Shown here one piece after another: positions 24,029 to 32,764 of a stretch of DNA of 64,000 nt; position 1 is the first letter of the stretch, and the number at the start of each line of letters is the position of its first letter. The DNA lies in the NCBI GenBank assembly GCA_945876755.1, contig CAMCPM010000010.1, positions 1-64,000 on the forward strand, in the 5' to 3' direction. This DNA comes from an uncultured Clostridia bacterium (GTDB lineage: Bacteria; Bacillota; Clostridia; Oscillospirales; Ruminococcaceae). Made by a program: the position numbers and the translations under genes. The notes under the pieces were generated by a model that was not told the DNA's origin, searched no databases, and saw only the letters and a program-made list of their open reading frames with translations.

Positions 24029-25207
24029 TTACTTTACAGCAGCTTTCAACGCATCAACACGGTCTGTACGTTCCCATGCAACGCCCAGATCCTCACGTCC
24101 CATATGTCCGTATGCCGCAAGCTGGCGGTACTGAGGCTTTCTAAGCTCAAGAGTCTTGATGATAGCCGCAGGACGCAGGTCGAATACCTTATCCACCGCT
24201 TCTGCAAGCTTTTCATCTGAAACATTGCCTGTACCGAATGTATCAACCATAATTGAAACAGGCTTTGCAACGCCGATAGCATAAGCAAGTTCTACCTCGC
24301 ATTTATCAGCAAGTCCTGCTGCAACGATATTCTTTGCAACATATCTTGCCGCATATGCAGCGCTGCGGTCAACCTTTGTGGGGTCCTTTCCGCTGAATGC
24401 TCCGCCGCCGTGACGTGCATATCCGCCGTAGGTATCAACTATGATTTTTCTTCCGGTAAGTCCGCTGTCACCCTGAGGACCGCCGATCACAAAACGTCCT
24501 GTGGGGTTTACGAAGTATTTTGTATCAACAAGCAGCTCTGCGGGAACAACAGGCTTGATGACCTTTTCTATAATATCCGCACGGATTTTCTCCAGCGGTA
24601 CCTCTGCGGCGTGCTGTGATGACACAACAATTGTATCGACTCTTACAGGTTTGCCGTCCTCATACTCAACAGTAACCTGAGTTTTTCCATCGGGACGAAG
24701 ATAAGGCAACACTCCTGTTTTTCTGACATCGGTAAGCTTCTTTGCAAGCTTATGAGCAAGAGAGATCGGCATAGGCATAAGCTCGGCAGTTTCGTTGCAG
24801 GCATAGCCGAACATCATTCCCTGGTCGCCTGCGCCTGTCATAAAGTCGTCTGTGTTCTCTCCTGATTTATGTTCAAGCGCCTCGTCAACGCCCATTGCAA
24901 TGTCCGAGGACTGCTCGTCGATTGACTGAAGTACAGAACAGGTATGTCCATCAAAGCCGTATTTTGCGCGGTCGTAGCCGATATCAATTACGACCTGTCT
25001 AACAATTTTAGGAATATCCACATAGCAGCTTGTAGATATTTCACCCATACAAAGAACCATTCCTGTTGTTGTAGCAGTTTCGCAGGCAACACGTCCCATA
25101 GGATCCTGAGCGAGAATTGCGTCAAGTATAGCGTCGGAAATCTGGTCGCATATTTTGTCAGGATGTCCCTCTGTTACCGACTCAGATGTAAAAAGCATTT
25201 TTGACAT
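24029..25207 (-). CDS. metK: S-adenosylmethionine synthetase
   Basis: 392 aa from ATG 25207 ([20 protein letters not shown]), eight bases after AAGGA; the tracked start at 25216 is less well placed. Makes SAM from methionine and ATP. Motifs: [76 protein letters not shown]. Preceded by an S-box riboswitch and terminator that shut the gene off when SAM is plentiful. Confidence 0.97.
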   Translation of the reverse strand: MSKMLFTSESVTEGHPDKICDQISDAILDAILAQDPMGRVACETATTTGMVLCMGEISTSCYVDIPKIVRQVVIDIGYDRAKYGFDGHTCSVLQSIDEQSSDIAMGVDEALEHKSGENTDDFMTGAGDQGMMFGYACNETAELMPMPISLAHKLAKKLTDVRKTGVLPYLRPDGKTQVTVEYEDGKPVRVDTIVVSSQHAAEVPLEKIRADIIEKVIKPVVPAELLVDTKYFVNPTGRFVIGGPQGDSGLTGRKIIVDTYGGYARHGGGAFSGKDPTKVDRSAAYAARYVAKNIVAAGLADKCEVELAYAIGVAKPVSIMVDTFGTGNVSDEKLAEAVDKVFDLRPAAIIKTLELRKPQYRQLAAYGHMGREDLGVAWERTDRVDALKAAVK

Positions 25208-25223
25208 ACAAATCATCCTTTCT

Positions 25224-25263
25224 TAAAAAAACAAGAACAGCGCCCGGAATACTCCAAGCGCTG
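25224..25263 (-). terminator. Riboswitch-controlled terminator of metK
   Basis: CAGCGC/GCGCTG stem with inner GGA/TCC and then TTCTTGTTTTTTT on the minus strand. It is the expression platform of the S-box; the hairpin GAATTTTTAC/GTAAAAATTC just upstream belongs to the alternative fold. Confidence 0.8.
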
Positions 25264-25274
25264 CGAATTTTTAC

Positions 25275-25397
25275 TGTAAAAATTCCTCATCTCTCGGATA
25301 ACTCCGCAGGATTTAGCACCTTTCCTGACAAGCAAGCGCTTGCAATTAGGTTGCCGGGCTTCACAGGACCAGTTCCTCCGCCACTCTTGATAAGGTT
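25275..25397 (-). promoter_or_regulatory. SAM-I (S-box) riboswitch
   Basis: The minus strand shows the S-box consensus in order: CTTATCAAGAGTGGCGGAGG, GGTCCTGTGAAGCCCGGCAA, CCTAATTGCAAGCGCTTG, AGGAAAGGTGCTAAATCC, then GATGAG closing helix P1. It binds SAM and promotes the downstream terminator. Placement directly before metK matches its usual target. Confidence 0.95.
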
Positions 25398-25450
25398 ATT
25401 TAATTCATATAACAAGTATATCACTGTTTACGACGTTTGTCAACACATTT

Positions 25451-26137
25451 TTACAAATTCCAAATAATGATAACAGCTGTGCAGGTTGCTACAAGAAAAG
25501 CTGCTATAATGTAAACGAAAGCATATTTCTTCATATGTCCTCCGCTTTCTCCTGCAGTCGGCGCTTCGGGAAGAACGTGAGCTTTTTTCATAATCGTTGA
25601 AAGTGGTTTATACAGCAGCATAGTAATAGCACTGTTGAGTACGGCTTTTATCAAGTTAAACGGCAGGAAAACAGGAATAAGCATACCTGCAACTGTTTCT
25701 CTGGGAGTACCCATATACAAAGGTGTAATAAGATAATTCCACGCCAGCATAAGTACAGTCATAAGAATCGTTCCGCTTGCAAGACCTATAACTGCGCCTT
25801 TTATCGTATGTATTTTTTTGTAAACTATCGCAGCTGTACACGCAAAAGCAGAAGTAGAAATAAAGTTCATCAGCGCACCTATAGGACCTGTGCTGCTTAT
25901 CGTTACCATTTCGACAAGCGAGACAACCGCAGACATAAGCAGTGAAGCAAGCGGTCCGAACATAAAACCGCCGACCGTTATTATAACGTCCTTTGGCTCA
26001 TATTTCAGAAAGAGAACAACAGGTATTCTGAAAATGAATACTGCTATGTAAGCAAGTGCAGTCATTACCGACAGAACAACAAGCTTTTTTGTGTTCATTC
26101 GTGAATTGCTTTCGTTTTTAAGTACTGTGTTTTCCAT
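25451..26137 (-). CDS. ribU: Riboflavin ECF transporter substrate-binding subunit
   Basis: 228 aa, about six membrane helices (LVVLSVMTALAYIAVFIFRI at 20-40, FVYIIAAFLVATCTAVIIIW at the end). The family core PVVLFLKYEPKDVIITVGGF and FGPLASLLMSAVVSLVEM matches the S component RibU, which captures riboflavin for the shared EcfAAT energy module (not in the window). The upstream FMN riboswitch independently supports riboflavin. A cytoplasmic linker rich in Pro/Glu (LPEAPTAGESGGHMKK) precedes an extra C-terminal helix, longer than typical RibU. Confidence 0.92.
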   Translation of the reverse strand: MENTVLKNESNSRMNTKKLVVLSVMTALAYIAVFIFRIPVVLFLKYEPKDVIITVGGFMFGPLASLLMSAVVSLVEMVTISSTGPIGALMNFISTSAFACTAAIVYKKIHTIKGAVIGLASGTILMTVLMLAWNYLITPLYMGTPRETVAGMLIPVFLPFNLIKAVLNSAITMLLYKPLSTIMKKAHVLPEAPTAGESGGHMKKYAFVYIIAAFLVATCTAVIIIWNL

Positions 26138-26183
26138 AAGATTACCACCTTAATAAATTTATTAATAAGAGCAATCCGTAACA

Positions 26184-26217
26184 GAAAACGCCTGCGGAAA
26201 ATACATTCCACAGGCGT
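26184..26217 (-). terminator. Terminator of FMN riboswitch
   Basis: ACGCCTGTGGAATGTATTTTCCGCAGGCGTTTTCT on the minus strand: an eleven-base stem and a short T-run, between the aptamer and ribU. Confidence 0.8.
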
Positions 26218-26252
26218 ACTCGCGCAAAAATCTTGCTGAAATTTCGCGTTTG

Positions 26253-26387
26253 TTTCTTTCATCCGGACTATACCGTCGGTTCTGGAATTTCACCAGATCG
26301 GCAGAAGCTTTCGCTCTGCTCGTGGACTCAAACTATTCATGAGAATGTTTTTACCACCGGTGAGGACTTGCACCTCGCCCTGAAACA
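26253..26387 (-). promoter_or_regulatory. FMN riboswitch (RFN element)
   Basis: Conserved blocks in order on the minus strand: TTTCAGGGCGAGGTGCAAGT, CCTCACCGGTGGTAAA, GAGTCCACGAGC, GATCTGGTGAAATTCCAGAA, CCGACGGTATAGTCCGGATG, AAAGAA. It senses FMN and, with the terminator downstream, represses ribU when flavin is abundant. Confidence 0.96.
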
Positions 26388-26416
26388 GGTTGCTGATATT
26401 CAATTTTTATGAGGAA

Positions 26417-26860
26417 TTATTCCTCTGTATCTTCGTCCTCTTCTTCAAAATCAAATTCGAGAAGCTCGCCGCAGCCGGGACAGGTCATAGAACCTTCCTC
26501 AAGCATACCCTCGTTAAGACAGATAGTGTCGCCGCAGCTTGGGCATACAACCTCGTAAAGCTCGTCGTCATCATCGTCGTAACAGTCACAGTCATCGTCA
26601 TAGCAATCGCAGTCATCATCGCAGCAGCAGTCATCGTCAATTTCATAGAAATCGCGCTCAACTTCGCCAAGATCCTCATCAATTGTATCGACTACCTCAA
26701 CGATCTCATCGATCTGATCCTGAATATCCTCTGCTGCAAGAGCCATATCCTGAAGAATATCAGCCATTGCGAGAATAACTTTGCCTTCCTTTGTGGACTC
26801 GTCGATCTGAAGTCCCTCAATAAGGCCTTTAAGATAAGCAGTCTTTTCACCAAGCTTCAT
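26417..26860 (-). CDS. CD1247 N-terminal-domain protein with Asp/Cys repeats and zinc ribbon
   Basis: 147 aa. Residues 1-75 form a conserved helical domain of Clostridia (KTAYLKGLIEGLQIDESTKE, ILQDMALAAEDIQDQIDEIV). A short acidic, cysteine-rich section follows (DCCCDDDCDCYDDDCDCYDD), where the eight-residue DCYDDDCD pattern repeats. The C-terminus is a rubredoxin/TFIIB-type zinc ribbon, CPSCGDTICL...CPGCGELL. Function is not known; metal binding is inferred. It lies 53 bases downstream of efp on the same strand and is likely co-transcribed. Confidence 0.8.
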   Translation of the reverse strand: MKLGEKTAYLKGLIEGLQIDESTKEGKVILAMADILQDMALAAEDIQDQIDEIVEVVDTIDEDLGEVERDFYEIDDDCCCDDDCDCYDDDCDCYDDDDDELYEVVCPSCGDTICLNEGMLEEGSMTCPGCGELLEFDFEEEDEDTEE

Positions 26861-26913
26861 AGGTTAATCCTCCTTTACGGACATATAATTTAAATTATGC
26901 ACAAAGAGCAGAA

Positions 26914-27471
26914 TTATGCACGCTCCATGTACTCGCCTGTTCTTGTGTCGATTCTGATTGTCTCGCCCTCGTTGATAAAGAGAGGAACCTTAACTTCTGC
27001 ACCTGTTTCGAGGGTTGCGGGCTTTGTAGCATTTGTAGCTGTATTGCCTGCAAAACCGGGGTCTGTCTGAGCAACCACAAGGTCAACAAAGTTCGGGGGC
27101 TCTACTGCAAATACCTTGCCCTTGTAAGAGCAAACCTTGCACATCATTTCTTCCTTAACGAACTTGAAGTTGTCGGAAAGCTCAGCGCTGCTGATAGGAA
27201 CCTGCTCGTAAGTCTCGGGATCCATAAAGTAGTAAAGATCGCCGTCTGTGTAGGAATACTGCATATCCTTTCTCTCAACAAAAGCTGTAGGGAACTTTGC
27301 GGAAGGGTTGTAGCTCTTTTCAATTACGGAGCCTGTAATAACGTTCTTGATCTTGGTTCTTACGAAAGCAGCGCCTTTACCGGGCTTAACGTGCTGGAAT
27401 TCAACTACCTGCAATACGTTGCCGTCTTCTTCAAAGGTAACGCCGTTTCTGAAATCGCCTGCTGTAATCAT
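26914..27471 (-). CDS. efp: Elongation factor P
   Basis: 185 aa. Relieves ribosome stalling at consecutive prolines. ATG 27471 ([20 protein letters not shown]) is chosen over the tracked start because AAGGATGG lies at workable distance and family proteins begin here. The modified-residue loop reads [16 protein letters not shown] with the Lys at about residue 32. Three beta-barrel domains; C-terminus [15 protein letters not shown] is typical. Followed by the CD1247-type gene. Confidence 0.96.
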   Translation of the reverse strand: MITAGDFRNGVTFEEDGNVLQVVEFQHVKPGKGAAFVRTKIKNVITGSVIEKSYNPSAKFPTAFVERKDMQYSYTDGDLYYFMDPETYEQVPISSAELSDNFKFVKEEMMCKVCSYKGKVFAVEPPNFVDLVVAQTDPGFAGNTATNATKPATLETGAEVKVPLFINEGETIRIDTRTGEYMERA

Positions 27472-27483
27472 AAAATTAACCAT

Positions 27484-27631
27484 CCTTAGAATAAATTTTT
27501 TCGCACATACATAGCTTACATATATTTTACTACATATTTTTCAATTTTGCAAGTGTTTTTCGCATTTTTTCCGAATTGGCGGTAATATTTTTTGCCGCGC
27601 ACGAAAATTAATACGTTCTTGCCGCAAATTT
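27484..27631. other. Intergenic stretch upstream of efp
   Basis: About 150 bases of AT-rich DNA between rpsU's terminator and efp with no gene or structured element I can support. Within it, TTGCAAGT and AATTTTTC repeats are low-complexity; the efp promoter is presumably here but no pair of boxes stands out. Confidence 0.4.
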
Positions 27632-27663
27632 AAAAGCGGACAGATTTTATTCTGCCCGCTTTC
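27632..27663 (-). terminator. Terminator of rpsU
   Basis: Minus strand: AAAGCGGGCAGA...TCTGTCCGCTTTT, a 12-base stem with one G-U pair and a short T-run, 28 bases after the rpsU stop. Confidence 0.65.
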
Positions 27664-27690
27664 TTGCAACTAAGCGTTAATAATTAACAA

Positions 27691-27864
27691 TTAATACTTA
27701 CGCTTACGAGCAGCTTCGGACTTCTTCTTACGCTTAACCGAAGGCTTCTCATAGTGTTCTCTTTTACGAACTTCAGCGATAACGCCGTCCTTAGCGCAGC
27801 TTCTCTTGAAGCGCTTGAGAGCGGTATCCAAAGATTCGTTTTTACCAACACGAATTTCTGCCAA
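27691..27864 (-). CDS. rpsU: 30S ribosomal protein S21
   Basis: 57 aa, too short for the ORF track. TTG start behind AAAGGGAGGG: (M)[18 protein letters not shown] then [20 protein letters not shown] and the basic tail [19 protein letters not shown]21 sits near the mRNA exit region of the small subunit. Monocistronic with a consensus promoter just upstream and its own terminator. The TTG start is unusual for such a highly expressed protein but no ATG is available. Confidence 0.96.
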   Translation of the reverse strand: MAEIRVGKNESLDTALKRFKRSCAKDGVIAEVRKREHYEKPSVKRKKKSEAARKRKY

Positions 27865-27921
27865 TTTAATTCCCTCCCTTTGCCATGCGGCAGAGGTTTA
27901 TATACAAGATATAACTATTTA

Positions 27922-27951
27922 ATTATACCGTATATACCCTTAGCTTGTCAA
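27922..27951 (-). promoter_or_regulatory. Promoter of rpsU
   Basis: Minus strand: TTGACA, 18 bases, TATAAT, followed by a ~55-base leader. Both boxes match consensus. Confidence 0.8.
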
Positions 27952-28015
27952 GAGTAATTCAAAAAAAACTAAACAAAAAATGCTGATATTTTTCAGTAAG
28001 GTTACATAAAGGGAA

Positions 28016-30421
28016 TTATTTTACAACAATATTTACAAGTCTGCCCTTTACATAAATTTCCTTAACTATATTTTTGCCGTCTATTGCAGCCGCAACCGCA
28101 CCGTCAGCCTTTGCAATTTCAAGAACTTCAGGCTGTTCTGCATCGGCGGGGATCATTATCTTTGCCTTGATCTTGCCGTTTACCTGTACTGCGACCTCGA
28201 TAGTGCTGTCAACGCAGAGTGCTTCATCGTACTTGACCCATTCCTGCTCGCTGAGTATGCCGCCGAAGATACTGTTATACATTTCCTCGGTAATATGCGG
28301 AGCAAACGGATTGAGAATAATAAGCAAGCTTCTCAGTTCAGCCTTGTTGATGCTGCCGAGAGCGTAAATTTCGTTCAGCAGACTCATCATTGCGGCAACG
28401 GCAGTATTGAACTTCATTGACTCAATATCTTCGCTGACCTTTTTAATGGTCTTGTGCATTGAGGACATAAGCTCGCTGCGGTATTCATCGCCGTCAACAA
28501 GAATGTCCTGCAAGCCCCAAACCCTGTCAAGGAAACGCTTGCAGCCCTTCATGCTGCTGTCGTTCCAAGGTGCAGCCTGCTCATAGTCGCCCATAAACAG
28601 AACGTAAACGCGAAGTACATCCGCACCGTAATTATCAACAACATCGTTGGGGTCAATGGTATTTCCTCTCGACTTGCTCATCTTCTCGCCGTCCGGTCCG
28701 AGGATAAGACCCTGTGCGGTACGCTTTGCATAAGGCTCGTCAACAGGCACTTCTCCGATATCGTAGAGGAATCTGTGCCAGAAACGGGAGTAGATCATAT
28801 GACGTGTAACGTGCTCCATACCGCCGTTGTACCAATCAACGGGAAGCCAATATTTCAGTGCCTCCTTGGAAGCGAACTCTTTATCATTGTTCGGGTCACA
28901 GTAGCGGAGGAAGTACCATGATGAACCTGCCCACTGAGGCATTGTATCGGTTTCACGCTTTGCATCGCCGCCGCACTTGGGGCACTTGCAGTTCACGAAA
29001 GAATCAATTTTAGCAAGAGGACTTTCGCCGTCCGAACCGGGCTGGAAATTGTCCACGGGTGGAAGCTTCAGCGGAAGCTCATCATATGGAACGGGAACCA
29101 TTCCACAGTGAGGACAATGCACGATAGGAATAGGTTCGCCCCAGTATCTTTGACGGTTGAACGCCCAGTCCTTCATTTTGTACTGAACGCCCTTTTCGCC
29201 TACGCCCTTTTCGGCAAGGATGCCGAGAACCTTTTCGATAGCATCCTTCTTGTTCGTAATACCGTTAAGTATACCTGAGTTGACCATTTCACCGTCGCCC
29301 GTATAGGCTTCCTTGGAAATGTCGCCTCCCTTGATTACTTCGATAATGTCGATACCGAATTTCTTTGCAAAGTCGTAGTCACGGGTATCGTGAGCAGGCA
29401 CCGCCATGATTGCGCCTGTGCCGTAGCCCATCATTACATAGTCTGCAACATACACGGGAATTTCCTTACCGGTAAGAGGGTTGATCGCCGTAAGTCCCTC
29501 TATCTTAACGCCTGTTTTATCCTTGACAAGCTGGGTTCTCTCGAACTCGCTCTTCTTTGCACACTCAGCCTTATAAGCGTCAAGAGCGTCAATATTTGCG
29601 ATTTTATCTCTATACTTCTCGATGATTGGGTGTTCGGGAGCGATAACCATAAATGTTACGCCGTAAAGAGTATCGGGACGTGTAGTATAAATACGGAGCT
29701 TCTCACCGTTTTCCTTTATCTCAAAATTAACGAATGCGCCTGTAGACTTGCCTATCCAGTTCTCCTGCTGGAGACGGATATTAGGCAGGTAGTTTACCTC
29801 ATCAAGTCCCTGAAGCAGCTTGTCGGCATACTCGGTAATGCGGAGGTACCATACTTCCTTAGTCTTCTGCACGATATCGCTGTGACAGATATCGCACTTG
29901 CCGCCCTGTGAGTCCTCATTGGAAAGGACTACCTTACAGCTTGGGCAGTAGTTTACCAGTGTTTTATCTCTGAAAACAAGACCGTTCTCAAACATTTTGA
30001 GGAATATCCACTGAGTCCACTTATAGTAATTTTCATCGGTGGTATCAACAACTCTTGACCAATCAAAGGAGAAGCCTACACGTTTGAGCTGGTTTGTAAA
30101 CTTTACGATATTGTTATCGGTAACGATCCTTGGGTGTACGCCCGTTTTAACGGCAGTATTCTCGGTAGGCAGACCGTATGCGTCAAAGCCTATGGGGAAC
30201 AGAACGTTATAGCCCTGAAGTCTGCGCTTGCGGCTTACAACTTCAAGTCCCGAATAAGCCTTTATGTGACCGACGTGCATACCTGCTCCGGACGGATAAG
30301 GAAACTCTACAAGAGCGTAAAACTTCGGCTTTTTGCTGCCTGTTTCCGCTTTGAAAGTACCATGCTCATCCCAGTATTCCTGCCACTTTTTTTCTGTGGC
30401 GGCGAAATCGTATCTTTCCAA
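28016..30421 (-). CDS. leuS: Leucyl-tRNA synthetase
   Basis: 801 aa from TTG 30421 (MERYDFAATEKKWQEYW); the tracked ATG three codons upstream lies almost on top of the AAAGGA ribosome site, so the TTG with eight-base spacing is preferred. Class I synthetase charging tRNA-Leu. HIGH motif as EFPYPSGAGMHVGHIKAYSG, KMSKS as DGEKMSKSRGNTIDPNDVV. A zinc-binding region (VNYCPSCKVVLSNEDSQGGK), the CP1 editing domain (TTRPDTLYGVTFMVIAPEHP) and the anticodon-binding and C-terminal domains are all present. Full length. Confidence 0.97.
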   Translation of the reverse strand: MERYDFAATEKKWQEYWDEHGTFKAETGSKKPKFYALVEFPYPSGAGMHVGHIKAYSGLEVVSRKRRLQGYNVLFPIGFDAYGLPTENTAVKTGVHPRIVTDNNIVKFTNQLKRVGFSFDWSRVVDTTDENYYKWTQWIFLKMFENGLVFRDKTLVNYCPSCKVVLSNEDSQGGKCDICHSDIVQKTKEVWYLRITEYADKLLQGLDEVNYLPNIRLQQENWIGKSTGAFVNFEIKENGEKLRIYTTRPDTLYGVTFMVIAPEHPIIEKYRDKIANIDALDAYKAECAKKSEFERTQLVKDKTGVKIEGLTAINPLTGKEIPVYVADYVMMGYGTGAIMAVPAHDTRDYDFAKKFGIDIIEVIKGGDISKEAYTGDGEMVNSGILNGITNKKDAIEKVLGILAEKGVGEKGVQYKMKDWAFNRQRYWGEPIPIVHCPHCGMVPVPYDELPLKLPPVDNFQPGSDGESPLAKIDSFVNCKCPKCGGDAKRETDTMPQWAGSSWYFLRYCDPNNDKEFASKEALKYWLPVDWYNGGMEHVTRHMIYSRFWHRFLYDIGEVPVDEPYAKRTAQGLILGPDGEKMSKSRGNTIDPNDVVDNYGADVLRVYVLFMGDYEQAAPWNDSSMKGCKRFLDRVWGLQDILVDGDEYRSELMSSMHKTIKKVSEDIESMKFNTAVAAMMSLLNEIYALGSINKAELRSLLIILNPFAPHITEEMYNSIFGGILSEQEWVKYDEALCVDSTIEVAVQVNGKIKAKIMIPADAEQPEVLEIAKADGAVAAAIDGKNIVKEIYVKGRLVNIVVK

Positions 30422-30479
30422 AAAAATCATTCCTTTGCTATATTAATGCGGATATTTCCGCTTATTATCATTTGCAAGC

Positions 30480-30878
30480 TTACTGCGTACCGTTGTCCGC
30501 GGCATTTTCTCCCGAAGCCGCATATGTTTCCTTGAAATACGCATTTATGTTACTGCCGAATATTAATATCAGCAGCACAATAACGTCAAGTAATGCCGTT
30601 ACACCTACAGCTATTACATACGCAGGAAGGAAATCCCCTGTAAACTTAGCCGCAACTGCGCTTATCAATGCAAGCGCAGGTACGTCCGCAATGCGAAGTA
30701 TCACCGTAAAATTACGGGCAGTAAGGCTTCCCTTTTTTATGTAGTAGGCGGCAGCAAAGCCCATTGCCGCCATCAGTATATTGAAAGTGAACAGAGAAAA
30801 AGCAGATATTAAAAAGCACATGACCGACACAACGGCAGCTGTCCTTCTGCCCTTTTCTGCGTTGTCCGACAGCATCAT
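30480..30878 (-). CDS. Hypothetical membrane protein
   Basis: 132 aa with four predicted membrane segments (VVSVMCFLISAFSLFTFNIL, MAAMGFAAAYYI, IADVPALALISAVAA, AYVIAVGVTALLDVIVLLIL). Short polar tails at both ends. No family recognised. It begins six bases past the rsfS stop, with TGGAG as ribosome site, so it belongs to the nadD-yqeK-rsfS transcript, and it ends 49 bases before leuS. Confidence 0.7.
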   Translation of the reverse strand: MMLSDNAEKGRRTAAVVSVMCFLISAFSLFTFNILMAAMGFAAAYYIKKGSLTARNFTVILRIADVPALALISAVAAKFTGDFLPAYVIAVGVTALLDVIVLLILIFGSNINAYFKETYAASGENAADNGTQ

Positions 30879-30884
30879 CAGGCA

Positions 30885-31238
30885 TCACTCCAGATATTGT
30901 TTTATGTCAACCTCGTGACCATCGCTCCAAAGGCGCTCCAGATTATAAAAATCACGGGTCTCCTTATAGAAAATATGAACAACAATGTCGGAATAATCAA
31001 GTATTATCCAATTTGAGCCGTTATTGCCCTGGACCTGCTTAGGCTCTCTGCCCATTTCCTTGAGTCTGAACTCAAGCTCGTCCGCAAGAGATTTGGTATG
31101 GGTTGAAGAAGTACCGTCTGCAATTATAAAATAATCCGCAAGGATTGTCAAGTCCCCTATTCCTATTACACGGATATCCTCCGCTTTTTTGCTGTCGAGA
31201 ATTTTTACCGCCGAAGCAATAAGTTCTTCCTGAGTCAT
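30885..31238 (-). CDS. rsfS: Ribosomal silencing factor RsfS
   Basis: 117 aa, RsfS/YbeB/IojAP family. Binds L14 on the 50S subunit and blocks subunit joining under starvation. Motifs: ILDSKKAEDIRVIGIGDLTI, ADYFIIADGTSSTHTKSLAD, EGNNGSNW-like GNNGSNWIILDYSDIVVHIF, YNLERLWSD. Start codon overlaps the yqeK stop (ATGA). The nadD-yqeK-rsfS order is conserved in Firmicutes and supports all three calls. Confidence 0.95.
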   Translation of the reverse strand: MTQEELIASAVKILDSKKAEDIRVIGIGDLTILADYFIIADGTSSTHTKSLADELEFRLKEMGREPKQVQGNNGSNWIILDYSDIVVHIFYKETRDFYNLERLWSDGHEVDIKQYLE

Positions 31239-31834
31239 TGAATTTCAGCCCTTTCCTTTTCTTTTTTCTTTTCATTGGCATATTGATTATACGCATTTAT
31301 TGTGTGATAAGGCAGCATTGAGCCTTTTGCGACCACATCCGTTATTGAAAATCTCAGCGCCTCCAGCATTGCCTTTTCTATGCTCTGGTATGCCGTTTTG
31401 CGCATTTTATTAACGTCCTTATAGGTTCTGTCCGCAGAAATAAGATCCGCAAGATATATTATCTCTTCAAGTCTGCTCATTTCCGACCTGCCAACAGTAT
31501 GATATCTGACTGCGTTCAGCATATCGTCATCATGGATATTCAGAACGTGTTCGGCATACCACGCTCCTGCAATGGCATGGTAAAGCGGCGGAGTAACAAG
31601 TTCAACGTCAGAAACGCTCATAGAGGATTTTTTAACCATTTCAAGCTGTTCGTCCTTTGGGATCTCTTTGCAGATATCGTGCATAAGTCCTGCAAGATAC
31701 GCCTTTTCAGGTTCGGAATAATCATAATGCAGAGCAAGCTTTTCAGCCTCTTCCGCAACATTAAGGCTATGCTGGAATCTTTTTTTCGATAATCTTATGT
31801 CAAGGATATCTGTCAGCTCGGCAGCGGAATACAT
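31235..31834 (-). CDS. yqeK: HD-domain protein YqeK (Ap4A hydrolase-like)
   Basis: 199 aa. HD metal-binding motif in KRFQHSLNVAEEAEKLALHY and AYLAGLMHDICKE, with further metal ligands at LYHAIAGAWYAEHVL. YqeK enzymes hydrolyse diadenosine tetraphosphate symmetrically in Firmicutes. RBS AAGGGGG. Lies 13 bases after nadD and overlaps rsfS by four bases. C-terminus Lys/Glu-rich (NEKKKEKERAEIQ). Confidence 0.92.
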   Translation of the reverse strand: MYSAAELTDILDIRLSKKRFQHSLNVAEEAEKLALHYDYSEPEKAYLAGLMHDICKEIPKDEQLEMVKKSSMSVSDVELVTPPLYHAIAGAWYAEHVLNIHDDDMLNAVRYHTVGRSEMSRLEEIIYLADLISADRTYKDVNKMRKTAYQSIEKAMLEALRFSITDVVAKGSMLPYHTINAYNQYANEKKKEKERAEIQ

Positions 31835-31847
31835 TTAAAATTCCCCC

Positions 31848-32459
31848 TTATCGGACGGTATAGAGCTTATGCTCCAAAATATATTTTACTACATTTTCGG
31901 GAACATAGCAAGATATATTGCAATTTTTTTTGATTTTTTCCCGTATTTCCGTAGATGACATCTCATAAGCGTCGGTATTAATAAGCAATATCTCTCCGAA
32001 GCTGCGGAGCCTTTCCGCCTGCGCTTCAAGCTTGTCCATGTCCATTTCACCGTTCTCACGGGAGGCAGCAATAATGGTACACATAGAAAGTATCTCTCTG
32101 TAATTGCGCCATCTTTCAAATGACAGCAGCATATCGCTGCCCATGATGAAAAACAGCTTGTCATCGGGATAAGCTTCACGAAAATGCCGCAGTGTATTGA
32201 CCGTATAGCTCACCTCGGGAAGTGATATCTCATAATCGCTGACGGTGACGAATGGCATATCCGCAAAGGCAAGTCTGCACATTTCAAAGCGGTCTGCACA
32301 GGATGCAGGCTTGCGCTCGTTATTCTGCTTGAACGGAGAAATCGCCGTTGGCATAACGATTACCTCATCAAGCTCCACCTTGCTGTAAATCTGCCTGACA
32401 AGATTAACGTGACCGTTGTGTATCGGGTCGAAGCTTCCGCCGAAAATCGCCCTGCGCAT
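31848..32459 (-). CDS. nadD: Nicotinate-nucleotide adenylyltransferase
   Basis: 203 aa from ATG 32459 (MRRAIFGGSFDPIHNGHVNL); the tracked ORF extends 46 residues into yhbY and is rejected. Transfers AMP to nicotinate mononucleotide for NAD synthesis. Motifs: FGGSFDPIHNGHVN nucleotide site, FFIMGSDMLLSFERW, and the C-terminal EMSSTEIREKIKK. Its start shares one base with the yhbY stop (TGATG), so translation is coupled. Confidence 0.96.
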   Translation of the reverse strand: MRRAIFGGSFDPIHNGHVNLVRQIYSKVELDEVIVMPTAISPFKQNNERKPASCADRFEMCRLAFADMPFVTVSDYEISLPEVSYTVNTLRHFREAYPDDKLFFIMGSDMLLSFERWRNYREILSMCTIIAASRENGEMDMDKLEAQAERLRSFGEILLINTDAYEMSSTEIREKIKKNCNISCYVPENVVKYILEHKLYTVR

Positions 32460-32752
32460 CACTTGACCTTCAGGTCGATTTTCGGATTCTGAGGATTGCG
32501 CTTGAAAAGCACGAACTTGTTTCCGATGACCTGCACTACCTCGGATTTTGTTTTTTCCGCAAGCTCGTTTGCCGCCTCGGCAGGAGACAGCATACAACCG
32601 TCCTGCACCTTCATTTTGATAAGCTCTCTCGCTTTAAGTGCGTCGAAAACCTGAGTCACCAGCGTGTCGATTATACCGTTTTTGCCTACCTGCAAAATTG
32701 TATCCTCGGTTGAAGCAATGCTTCTGAGTTTTGCTCTCTGTTTACTGTTCAT
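32459..32752 (-). CDS. yhbY: CRM-domain RNA-binding protein YhbY
   Basis: 97 aa. The fold has KQRAKLRSIASTEDTILQVG, the GxxG-type loop in GKNGIIDTLVTQVFDALKAR, and ELIKMKVQDGC. It associates with pre-50S ribosomal particles. First gene of the yhbY-nadD-yqeK-rsfS string, 12 bases after tsaD. Full length. Confidence 0.93.
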   Translation of the reverse strand: MNSKQRAKLRSIASTEDTILQVGKNGIIDTLVTQVFDALKARELIKMKVQDGCMLSPAEAANELAEKTKSEVVQVIGNKFVLFKRNPQNPKIDLKVK

Positions 32753-32764
32753 ATAATCAATCCT

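Noticed and set aside
26539-26893. Ile/Val-rich and Arg/His-rich plus-strand ORFs near 26.5 kb
   Set aside because: They are antisense to the Asp/Cys repeats of the CD1247-type gene and have no ribosome sites.
26912-27089. Minus-strand ORF 26895-27089
   Set aside because: Frame-shifted shadow of efp.
32460-32597. 46-residue extension of nadD
   Set aside because: It overlaps yhbY in another frame; the nucleotide-binding start MRRAIFGGSFDP is at 32459.
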